A stretch of 36,211 nt of DNA. It comes from Bacteroides sp. ET71 (GTDB lineage Bacteria > Bacteroidota > Bacteroidia > Bacteroidales > Bacteroidaceae). The first letter of the stretch is position 1. Every line of letters begins with the position of its first letter. The position numbers were made by a program, and so were the translations under genes. Below the pieces are notes generated by a model. That model was not told the origin of the DNA, did no database searches, and worked only from the letters and a program-made list of their open reading frames with translations. Of the stretch, positions 16,396 through 23,621 are shown one piece after another. The stretch covers positions 1 through 36,211 of the forward strand of contig NZ_JAMBLS010000029.1 in the NCBI RefSeq assembly GCF_023336905.1, read 5' to 3'.

Positions 16396-16436
16396 AATAA
16401 TTGGTAATAATATTTATTGGTAATAATTGGTAATAA
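16396..16436. repeat. Three copies of TTGGTAATAA in the GH51 leader
   Basis: TTGGTAATAA occurs at 16401-16410, 16417-16426 and 16427-16436. The first and third are part of a 15-bp repeat AATAATTGGTAATAA (16396-16410 and 16422-16436), offset by 26 bp. On the GH51 sense strand these read TTATTACCAA just upstream of the start codon, inside the predicted 5' leader. They could be regulator half-sites or simply an AT-rich duplication. Confidence 0.55.
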
Positions 16437-16549
16437 GTAGATGCTGAAATTTAGCTTATACTATCATGAAAGAAAACAATGGTAACTGAATTCTCATTCA
16501 TAAATGTGAACAGTTACTTATAAGTAAATTTGTTTGTAAGTTATTGATG

Positions 16550-16557
16550 CAAAGTTA
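16550..16557 (-). promoter_or_regulatory. Bacteroidetes -7 box for the GH51 gene
   Basis: The minus strand reads TAACTTTG, fitting TAnnTTTG. It is about 170 bp before the GH51 ATG, giving a leader of about 160 nt that contains the TTATTACCAA repeats. No clear -33 element is seen, which suits an activator-dependent promoter. The remaining divergent region to 16827 holds no gene. Confidence 0.5.
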
Positions 16558-16827
16558 ACAGTAATTCGGTATATTCACCAGGTTTAAATGTTGCAGATTG
16601 ATGCCCTATTTGTTGCATGTATGCTTTTTTTGCTGTTGGCAACCTGTCGGTAGGTAGTGTGATTTTCCTTAAATAATGTAAGTTATCTTAAGTGTGTTCT
16701 ACAACATAGTTTAGTAACACAGTCGGATTAGTTGCATTTTCTTTGATTAATTTCTAATTTGCGCCCCACTTAAGTTAAAGGTGTGCGAAGGCATGCCATA
16801 TTTATTCATACTAAATCTTGAGGTATC

Positions 16828-18984
16828 ATGAAAGTATATCAAACGAATGAAATTAAAAACATTGCTCTTCTTGGCAATGATGGTTCAGGTAAAACCACTC
16901 TCACAGAAGCATTGCTCTATGAGAGTGGTATTATAAAACGTCGCGGCAGAATTACTGCCAAAAATACGGTTAGTGATTATTTTCCTGTGGAACAGGAATA
17001 TGGTTATTCTGTATTTTCTACGGTTTTTCATGTGGAATGGAATGGAAAGAAACTGAATATCATTGACTGTCCGGGAAGTGATGACTTTGTGGGAGCTGCT
17101 ATTACGGCACTGAATGTGACGGATACGGCAATCTTGCTGTTGAATGGCCAGTATGGTGTGGAAGTAGGTACGCAAAATCACTTCCGTTATACGGAGAAAT
17201 TAGGTAAGCCAGTTATTTTCCTGGTAAACCAATTGGATAGCGAGAAGTGTGATTATGACATGGTGCTTGAGCAGTTGCAAAGTATTTATGGACCCAAAGT
17301 GGTGCCGGTGCAATACCCGTTGGCTACAGGACCTAATTTCAATTCGTTGATTGATGTACTTTTGATGAAAAAATATTCGTGGGGACCTGAAGGTGGCGCT
17401 CCTACCATTGAACCGGTACCTGCTGAAGAGATGGAAAAGGCTACGGCTTTGCATAAGGCATTGGTAGAGGCTGCTGCCGAGCATGACGAAGCGCTGATGG
17501 AGAAATTCTTCGAGGCTGACTCTCTTACGGAAGATGAGATGCGTGAAGGCATACGTAAGGGATTGGCTGCGAGAGGAATGTTCCCGGTATTCTGTGTTTG
17601 TGCCGGTAAAGACATGGGCGTGCGTCGTTTGATGGAATTTTTAGGTAATGTAGTACCTTTTGTGGATGAGATGCCGCCTGTGCATAATACACGCGGAGAA
17701 GTGGTGAAGCCGGATGCCAATGCGCCTACTTCACTTTATTTCTTCAAAACGGCTGTAGAACCTCATATCGGTGATGTGCAGTATTTTAAAGTAATGAGTG
17801 GTAAGGTGCATGAAGGCGATGATTTTACCAATGCCGACCGTGGATCGAAGGAGCGTATTGCACAGATTTACGCCTGTGCAGGTGCTAACCGTATCAAGGT
17901 GGAGGAAATGGTGGCCGGTGATATAGGTTGTACTGTGAAGCTGAAAGATGTGCATACAGGTAATACGTTGAACGCCAAAGGGGCTGAAAATCGTTTCAAT
18001 TTCATTAAATATCCTAACTCAAAGTATTCGAGAGCTATTCGTCCAGTGAATGAAGCGGATACGGAAAAGTTGATGGTTGTTTTGAACCGTATGCGTGAGG
18101 AAGATCCGACATGGGTGGTTGAACAGTCGAAAGAATTGCGTCAGACCATTGTGCACGGACAGGGCGAGTTCCATCTGCGTACGTTGAAATGGCGTTTGGA
18201 AAATAATGAAAAGTTGTCTGTAATATACGAGGAACCCCGTATTCCTTATCGGGAAACGATTACGAAAGCTGCACGCGCAGACTATCGTCATAAGAAACAG
18301 TCGGGTGGTGCCGGACAGTTTGGTGAGGTTCACTTGATTGTAGAACCTTATTATGAAGGCATGCCTGCTCCTGATACCTATAAATTCAATGGGCAGGAGT
18401 TTAAGATGAATGTGAAGTCAACAGAGGAAATCCCTTTGGAATGGGGTGGTAAGCTGGTGTTCGTGAATAGTGTCGTAGGTGGTGCCATTGATGCACGTTT
18501 CATGCCAGCCATCCTGAAAGGTGTCATGTCTCGCATGGAGCAAGGGCCATTGACGGGTTCTTATGCCCGCGATGTGCGTGTCATTGTTTATGACGGTAAG
18601 ATGCATCCGGTAGATTCCAATGAAATCTCTTTCATGCTGGCCGGACGTCATGCGTTTAGCGATGCTTTCAAAAATGCAGGTCCAAAGATTCTGGAGCCTA
18701 TTTATGATGTGGAAGTCTTTGTGCCTTCTGATAAGATGGGCGATGTAATGAGCGATTTGCAAGGGCGTCGTGCCATGATTATGGGTATGAGCAGTGAAGC
18801 GGGTTACGAGAAACTGGTTGCTAAAGTGCCTTTGAAAGAGATGTCTTCCTATTCTACCGCATTGAGTTCGTTGACGGGTGGACGTGCTTCGTTTATTATG
18901 AAGTTTGCAAGTTATGAGCTTGTACCCGGTGATGTGCAAGAGAAGCTGATTAAAGAGTTTGAAGCGAAGAATGCAGATGAATAA
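16828..18984 (+). CDS. fusA2: EF-G2, elongation factor G paralogue with altered GTPase motifs
   Basis: A ribosomal translocation factor paralogue, 718 aa, with all five EF-G domains: G domain about 1-285, domain II about 300-390, III about 405-480, IV about 485-600 (KQSGGAGQFGEV), V about 605-690 (YDVEVFVPSDKMGDVMSDLQ). The G motifs differ from housekeeping EF-G: G1 is GNDGSGKT (16-23), G3 is DCPGSDDF (80-87) where the catalytic His of DTPGH is replaced by S84, and G4 is NQLD (134-137). Published work on Bacteroides thetaiotaomicron EF-G2 describes a paralogue that supports translation without ribosome-stimulated GTPase activity and is needed for gut colonisation. The sequence here fits that protein. 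It appears monocistronic with a terminator at 19028. Confidence 0.9.
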   Translation: MKVYQTNEIKNIALLGNDGSGKTTLTEALLYESGIIKRRGRITAKNTVSDYFPVEQEYGYSVFSTVFHVEWNGKKLNIIDCPGSDDFVGAAITALNVTDTAILLLNGQYGVEVGTQNHFRYTEKLGKPVIFLVNQLDSEKCDYDMVLEQLQSIYGPKVVPVQYPLATGPNFNSLIDVLLMKKYSWGPEGGAPTIEPVPAEEMEKATALHKALVEAAAEHDEALMEKFFEADSLTEDEMREGIRKGLAARGMFPVFCVCAGKDMGVRRLMEFLGNVVPFVDEMPPVHNTRGEVVKPDANAPTSLYFFKTAVEPHIGDVQYFKVMSGKVHEGDDFTNADRGSKERIAQIYACAGANRIKVEEMVAGDIGCTVKLKDVHTGNTLNAKGAENRFNFIKYPNSKYSRAIRPVNEADTEKLMVVLNRMREEDPTWVVEQSKELRQTIVHGQGEFHLRTLKWRLENNEKLSVIYEEPRIPYRETITKAARADYRHKKQSGGAGQFGEVHLIVEPYYEGMPAPDTYKFNGQEFKMNVKSTEEIPLEWGGKLVFVNSVVGGAIDARFMPAILKGVMSRMEQGPLTGSYARDVRVIVYDGKMHPVDSNEISFMLAGRHAFSDAFKNAGPKILEPIYDVEVFVPSDKMGDVMSDLQGRRAMIMGMSSEAGYEKLVAKVPLKEMSSYSTALSSLTGGRASFIMKFASYELVPGDVQEKLIKEFEAKNADE

Positions 18985-19027
18985 TCGGGCTTTTTTTTAG
19001 AAACTTATTGCTATATTTTGTTTAGGG

Positions 19028-19068
19028 CCGTCTTTGCTCTTTTGTATAGGGCAAAGACGGTTTCTTTT
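19028..19068 (+). terminator. Terminator after EF-G2
   Basis: CCGTCTTTGC (19028-19037) pairs perfectly with GCAAAGACGG (19051-19060) over a 13-nt loop, followed by TTTCTTTT. Confidence 0.85.
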
Positions 19069-19202
19069 ATTTATACTGCTTGTCGGTGATATGATTATGG
19101 CAAGCAAAAGAATATGATTCCTTAATTTTTTATTAATTTCACAAACAAAGAGTCCTTTATTTTGTTATTATGTGCATGAGGATATTTAAAACTTATTCAT
19201 CG

Positions 19203-19270
19203 GTTAATTAACGAGAATCCCGGGTTAAAACAGGTTAATGATGTCGGAATGTTAATTAGGGAGTGTTAAT
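19203..19270 (+). promoter_or_regulatory. GTTAAT direct repeats upstream of rprX
   Basis: GTTAAT or GTTAAA hexamers start at 19203, 19224, 19234, 19251 and 19265, all on the plus strand. The pair GGTTAAAACAGGTTAAT (19223-19239) has a 10-bp period, as expected for OmpR-family response regulators that bind tandem half-sites. The last hexamer overlaps the -7 box. Autoregulation by RprY is a plausible but untested reading. Confidence 0.4.
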
Positions 19271-19274
19271 TTTG
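19267..19274 (+). promoter_or_regulatory. Bacteroidetes -7 box directly before rprX
   Basis: TAATTTTG fits TAnnTTTG and ends only 5 bp before the rprX ATG at 19280. If used, transcription would begin at or next to the start codon, giving a leaderless or nearly leaderless mRNA. Confidence 0.5.
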
Positions 19275-19279
19275 CAGTT

Positions 19280-20815
19280 ATGAAAAAGTCTACTATATGG
19301 ATATTGGGCGTCGTCATGGGACTGTCTTTTCTAAGTTTGCTGTATTTGCAGATCAGCTACATTGAAAAGATGGCTAAGATGCGCAATGAACAGTTTGATG
19401 AATCGGTGAAGCGGGCTTTGATGGCTGCTTCGAAAGATGTGGAGTCTGAGGAAGTGGATCGCTGGTTGCGGGAAGACATTTCTGAAGCAGAAAAGAAAGC
19501 ATGGGAACAATCACGTAATAAAGGTATTACGCAGAGTATTACCATGGCTCTGCCTGATGGTACGGTACATTCGGCCATCAAATTTAGGAGTTTTAGTAAA
19601 GAACCGGCCAATCTGCCTCGGGCAATGATTTCGCGTAAGCATGGGGCTAAAACTATCCCCAAAACGTCGCGTACAATTGCTGATATGATAAAGAACCGTT
19701 ATTTGTATCAGCGGGCTTTGGTGGATGAAGTTGTCTGGGAAATGGTTTATCACGCGAGTGATAAACCGTTGCAGGAGCGTGTAAACTTCAGAAATCTGGA
19801 CCGGTATCTCCAGTCGGGATTGATTGATAATGGTATAGATTTGGATTATCATTTTAAAGTGATAGATGGAGAAGGAAGGGAAGTTTATCGGTGTAGCGAT
19901 TATAGTGGTGTGGGGAGTGAGAAGTCTTACTCGCAGCCGTTGTTTTTAAATGATCCGCCGGCACGGATGAGTGTGGTGAAGATTCACTTCCCGGAGCGGC
20001 AGAATTATATTTATGATTCTGTCAGTTTCATGATTCCTTCGATGATTTTCACGTTTGTGTTGTTGATAACATTCATCTTTACGATTTGCATTATTTTCAG
20101 GCAAAAGAAGCTGACAGAGATGAAGAATGACTTTATCAATAATATGACGCATGAGTTTAAGACTCCGATTTCGACCATTTCATTGGCTGCTCAGATGTTG
20201 AAGGATCCTGCTGTGGGAAAATCGCCGGCCATGTTTCAACATATATCGGGTGTGATTAATGATGAAACGAAACGTTTGCGTTTTCAGGTAGAGAAAGTCT
20301 TGCAAATGTCTATGTTTGACCGGCAGAAGGCTACGTTGAAGATGAAGGAGCTGGATATGAACGAGCTGATTGCAGGGGTGGTCAATACGTTTACCCTGAA
20401 GGTGGAGCGATATAACGGAAAGATTGAGACGGAACTGGAGGCGGCGGAACCGTTTGTTGAAGCTGATGAGATGCACATTACGAATGTGATATTCAATCTG
20501 ATGGACAATGCCGTGAAATATAAGCGTCCAGATGAAGACTTGAAGTTGGTGGTAAAAACATGGAATGAACCTGGCAAGGTGATGATATCTGTGCAAGATA
20601 ATGGTATCGGCATTAAAAAAGAGAATCTGAAGAAGATATTTGATAAGTTTTATCGCGTGCATACGGGTAATCTGCACGATGTGAAAGGTTTCGGCCTGGG
20701 CTTGGCTTATGTGAAGAAAATCATTACGGATCATAAGGGAACCATTCGGGCAGAGAGTGAATTGAATGTAGGAACCAAGTTTATTATTGCATTACCTCAA
20801 ATTAAAATAGATTGA
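19280..20815 (+). CDS. rprX: Sensor histidine kinase RprX
   Basis: A membrane sensor kinase, 511 aa, paired with RprY. Membrane segments lie at about 7-27 and 250-275, enclosing a periplasmic sensor region of roughly 220 residues. The cytoplasmic part has the dimerisation/phosphoacceptor motif NNMTHEFKTPISTISLAAQM with H291, then the ATPase domain with the N-box NLMDNAVKY, G1 VQDNGIGIKKENLKKIFDKF and G2 GFGLGLAYVKKI. There is no HAMP domain between the second membrane segment and the His box. The architecture and sequence match Bacteroides fragilis RprX, originally found as a regulator affecting tetQ expression. The stop is one base before the rprY ATG, so the two are cotranscribed. Confidence 0.9.
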   Translation: MKKSTIWILGVVMGLSFLSLLYLQISYIEKMAKMRNEQFDESVKRALMAASKDVESEEVDRWLREDISEAEKKAWEQSRNKGITQSITMALPDGTVHSAIKFRSFSKEPANLPRAMISRKHGAKTIPKTSRTIADMIKNRYLYQRALVDEVVWEMVYHASDKPLQERVNFRNLDRYLQSGLIDNGIDLDYHFKVIDGEGREVYRCSDYSGVGSEKSYSQPLFLNDPPARMSVVKIHFPERQNYIYDSVSFMIPSMIFTFVLLITFIFTICIIFRQKKLTEMKNDFINNMTHEFKTPISTISLAAQMLKDPAVGKSPAMFQHISGVINDETKRLRFQVEKVLQMSMFDRQKATLKMKELDMNELIAGVVNTFTLKVERYNGKIETELEAAEPFVEADEMHITNVIFNLMDNAVKYKRPDEDLKLVVKTWNEPGKVMISVQDNGIGIKKENLKKIFDKFYRVHTGNLHDVKGFGLGLAYVKKIITDHKGTIRAESELNVGTKFIIALPQIKID

Positions 20816-20816
20816 T

Positions 20817-21515
20817 ATGGACGAGAAATTGCGTATTTTGTTGTGCGAAGATGACGAGAATCTTGGCATGCTTTTAAGGGAGTATCTGCAGGCAAAGGGT
20901 TATGCTGCCGATTTGTGCCCTGATGGTGAGGCTGGTTATAAGGCTTTCTTGAAGAATAAGTATGACATGTGTGTGTTCGACGTGATGATGCCGAAGAAAG
21001 ACGGGTTCACGTTGGCACAAGAGGTGCGTGCCGCTAATTCGGATATACCTATTATATTCTTGACGGCCAAGACGCTGAAAGAAGATATCTTGGAAGGATT
21101 CAAGATAGGGGCGGACGACTACATCACCAAGCCGTTCAGCATGGAAGAGTTGACGTTCCGCATCGAGGCTATCTTGCGTCGTGTGCGTGGCAAGAAGAAT
21201 AAGGAGAGCAATATTTATAAGATAGGTAAGTTTACGTTTGACACGCAGAAGCAGATTCTGTCCACACCGGAGAAGCAGACGAAGCTGACCACGAAGGAGT
21301 CGGAGCTGCTGGGCTTGTTGTGTGCGCATGCCAACGAGATATTGCAGCGTGACTTTGCCCTGAAGACCATCTGGATTGACGACAATTATTTCAATGCCCG
21401 CAGCATGGATGTGTACATCACCAAGTTGCGCAAGCATTTGAAAGAGGATGATTCTATTGAGATTATCAACATCCACGGCAAGGGCTATAAACTGATTACG
21501 CCGGAACAGGATTGA
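20817..21515 (+). CDS. rprY: Response regulator RprY (OmpR/PhoB family)
   Basis: A DNA-binding response regulator, 232 aa. The receiver domain (about 1-120) has the acidic pair EDDEN, phosphoacceptor D55 in VFDVMMPKKDG, and the conserved Lys in DDYITKPFSMEEL. The winged-helix effector domain (about 130-230) contains LTTKESELLGLLCAHANEIL and MDVYITKLRKHLKEDDSIEI. It follows rprX immediately, and a GC-rich terminator closes the operon. Targets cannot be read here, though repeated GTTAAT hexamers upstream of rprX are candidates. Confidence 0.93.
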   Translation: MDEKLRILLCEDDENLGMLLREYLQAKGYAADLCPDGEAGYKAFLKNKYDMCVFDVMMPKKDGFTLAQEVRAANSDIPIIFLTAKTLKEDILEGFKIGADDYITKPFSMEELTFRIEAILRRVRGKKNKESNIYKIGKFTFDTQKQILSTPEKQTKLTTKESELLGLLCAHANEILQRDFALKTIWIDDNYFNARSMDVYITKLRKHLKEDDSIEIINIHGKGYKLITPEQD

Positions 21516-21542
21516 TGCCTGTGCCCGGTATTAGGTGGGGAG

Positions 21543-21577
21543 CCGTCCTGGCCCGTAAGGGCCGGGGCGGTTTTTTT
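21543..21577 (+). terminator. Terminator after rprY
   Basis: CCGTCCTGGCCC and GGGCCGGGGCGG form a 12-bp stem with two G-U pairs around a GTAA loop (21543-21570), followed by seven T. Confidence 0.88.
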
Positions 21578-21601
21578 GTGTCCTTTTCGCGGGAGGGGTG
21601 C

Positions 21602-21631
21602 TTGGGAGAACGAGGATATTGCGTATCTTTG
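21602..21631 (+). promoter_or_regulatory. Bacteroidetes promoter (TTG-N19-TATCTTTG) for the M23 gene
   Basis: A -33 TTG (21602-21604) and a -7 TATCTTTG (21624-21631) are 19 bp apart. The promoter lies inside the longest possible reading frame (from 21598), so the real start codon must be downstream (21664 or 21655). Confidence 0.75.
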
Positions 21632-21663
21632 CCGGGACGATTTATTTCTATCTGATGCAACGT

Positions 21664-23325
21664 ATGTCAATGAACAAGTTATTACGGGGATGCCAGTTGG
21701 GCGTCGTGCTGCTGGCCGTGTTCGTGGCGAGGGGGCAGGAGAGGGGCTTTGTGCCTCCGTTCGATTTTCCCATCACCTTCAGTGGTAATTTCGGGGAGAT
21801 ACGGGCCAACCACTTCCACGGGGGGCTGGATTTTAAGACGGGCGGCGTGACGGGCAAGCGGGTGCGGGCGCTGGCCGATGGTTATGTGTCGCGCATCCGG
21901 GTGACGCACGGGTCGGGTTATGTGCTGCATGTGACGTATGACAATGGTTATACGACCATCAATCGGCACCTCAGCGCTTTTGTGGGCGACATTGCCCGCA
22001 GGGTGGAGGAGCGGCAGTATGCCGAGGAGAGCTGGGAGGTGGACATCACGCCCGAGCCGGGCGAGTATCCCGTGCGGGCGGGGCAAGTGATAGCTCTGAG
22101 TGGGAACACGGGTTATTCGTTCGGCCCGCACCTGCATCTGGATGTGATGGAGGACGAGACGGGCGACAGTGTGGACCCTCTGCCTCTGTTCCGGCCGTAT
22201 GTGAAGGACCACACGGCGCCTCGCGCGCTGGGCATCATGCTCTTTCCCCGGCCGGGCAAGGGGGTGGTGAACGGGCGGCAGGAGCCGCAGGCGTTTTCGC
22301 TCCAGGCATCGAAGACGGTGGAGGCTTGGGGACAGGTGGGCGCGGCCATCCGGGCGTATGACTACATGGAGGGGGCGGCCAACCGCTACGGCGTGCACAC
22401 GGTGGTGCTCGAGGTGGACAGCCAGGAGGTGTTCCGCAGTGTGGTCGACCGCTTCAGTCCGGAGGAGAACCGGTATATCAATACGTGGACATACGGGCAG
22501 TATATGAAGTCGTTCATCGACCCGGGCAACCGCCTGCGCATGTTGCACGATGGCAACGGGCAGCGGGGCTGGGTGACGATTGACGAGGAAAGGCCCTACC
22601 GCTTCCGCTATACGCTGAGCGATGCGCTGGGCAACACGTCGCACGTGTCGTTCACCGTCGTGGGGCGGCGGATGGAGGTACGTCCGGTGGAGCACCGGGA
22701 GAAGTACACGCTGCATTGGGACCGGGTGAACGTCTTGCAAGAGCCCGGCCTGCAGGTGGTCATCCCCCGCGGGCGGCTGTACGATGACGTGCGGTTGGAC
22801 TATGGCGTGCGGGCCGACAGCGGCGACGTGGCCTGGACTTATCGGCTGAACCCGCGGGCCGTCCCCCTGCACCGTGCCTGTGGGCTGAGCATCGCCCTGC
22901 GCCGTCGTCCGGTGGAGGATTCGACGAAGTACTACGTGGCGGGCGTGACCGCGCGGGGTAAGAAATACTACGTGGGCGGACGCTACGAGGACGGATGGAT
23001 GAAGGCCGACGTGCGCGAACTGGGCACGTACACCGTGGCCGTCGACACTGTGCCGCCCGCGCTGACGCCTGTCAACCCCAAAGCCTGGAAGCGCACGGGG
23101 CGCATCGTGCTGAAAGTGAGCGACCGGGGGGCAGGCCTCCGTTCGTATCGCGGCACCATCGACGGGCAGTATGCCCTGTTCGGCCGGCCCAATTCCGTGC
23201 TGGGCGACCTCGTCTGTCGTCTCGACCCCCGGCACGTGCGGCGGGGCGGGCGGCATGTGTTGCAGATGACCGTAGAAGACCGGTGCGGCAACCGCACCAC
23301 AGAGCTGTTCGAGTTCACATGGTGA
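21664..23325 (+). CDS. Secreted M23-family metallopeptidase (LytM domain)
   Basis: A peptidoglycan endopeptidase candidate, 553 aa from ATG 21664. This start gives a signal sequence (MSMNKLLRGCQLGVVLLAVF) and lies after the promoter. The LytM domain (about 30-175) has zinc ligands H52 and D56 in HFHGGLDF, and H156/H158 in GPHLHLD, so the active site looks intact. The remaining 370 residues form beta-rich modules with Ig-like features (YRFRYTLSDALGNTSHVSF, IVLKVSDRGAGLRSYRGTID), a common layout in Bacteroidales M23 proteins. The gene is strongly GC-rich compared with rprXY. Ten bp after its stop the 24-bp hairpin array begins. Confidence 0.92.
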   Translation: MSMNKLLRGCQLGVVLLAVFVARGQERGFVPPFDFPITFSGNFGEIRANHFHGGLDFKTGGVTGKRVRALADGYVSRIRVTHGSGYVLHVTYDNGYTTINRHLSAFVGDIARRVEERQYAEESWEVDITPEPGEYPVRAGQVIALSGNTGYSFGPHLHLDVMEDETGDSVDPLPLFRPYVKDHTAPRALGIMLFPRPGKGVVNGRQEPQAFSLQASKTVEAWGQVGAAIRAYDYMEGAANRYGVHTVVLEVDSQEVFRSVVDRFSPEENRYINTWTYGQYMKSFIDPGNRLRMLHDGNGQRGWVTIDEERPYRFRYTLSDALGNTSHVSFTVVGRRMEVRPVEHREKYTLHWDRVNVLQEPGLQVVIPRGRLYDDVRLDYGVRADSGDVAWTYRLNPRAVPLHRACGLSIALRRRPVEDSTKYYVAGVTARGKKYYVGGRYEDGWMKADVRELGTYTVAVDTVPPALTPVNPKAWKRTGRIVLKVSDRGAGLRSYRGTIDGQYALFGRPNSVLGDLVCRLDPRHVRRGGRHVLQMTVEDRCGNRTTELFEFTW

Positions 23326-23334
23326 GGCGCGAAA

Positions 23335-23600
23335 ATCTGACATATCCGTTAGCGCATACTCTAACACCCCCGTTAGAGCATAACCTAACACCCCTGTTAG
23401 AGCATAACCTAACATACCCGTTAGATTTCTCTCTTCCCCACCCGGGGAAAGCATACGTTCCCCACCCCCCGAACGCATACGTTCACCACCCCATGAACGC
23501 ATTAGTTCAGTACCCCATGAACGCATTAGTTCAGTACCCCATGAACGCATTAGTTCAGTACCTCATGAACGCATAAGTTCAGTACCCCATGAACAATCAC
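23335..23600. repeat. Array of 11 hairpin-forming units, 24-bp period
   Basis: Units begin at 23335, 23359, 23383, 23407 (26 bp), 23433, 23457, 23481, 23505, 23529, 23553 and 23577. Most units are a 5' arm, a C-rich loop (ACCCC core), a complementary 3' arm and a GCATA-type linker. The stems change along the array while staying paired: CTGAC/GTTAG (with a G-T pair), CTCTAAC/GTTAGAG, CTAAC/GTTAG twice, TTCCCC/GGGGAA, GTTC/GAAC, then GTTCA/TGAAC five times. Loop and linker are far more constant than the stems. The units at 23505 and 23529 are identical. The array exactly fills the gap between the M23 stop and the C69 peptidase leader. Both strands lack stops through most of it only because 24 is a multiple of three. 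Confidence 0.9.
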
Positions 23601-23621
23601 TTACTAATACATATTTATATT

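Noticed and set aside
21682-23550. A 622-codon minus-strand frame across the M23 gene and the hairpin array, ending in 8-residue repeats
   Set aside because: It is a shadow of a GC-rich gene. It runs opposite to the M23 gene, which has a promoter, signal peptide and catalytic motifs. The 8-residue repeats arise because the array period, 24 bp, is a multiple of three.
22995-23576. Plus-strand frame encoding repeated NALVQYPM-type octapeptides
   Set aside because: It starts inside the M23 gene in another frame with no ribosome-binding context. Unit-to-unit changes preserve base pairing of arms, not amino-acid sequence, so structure explains the array better than coding.
23335-23600. CRISPR array
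   Set aside because: The units are contiguous 24-bp tandem repeats with no unique spacers of 30-40 bp, and no cas gene is in the window. The same reasoning excludes the array at 10693.
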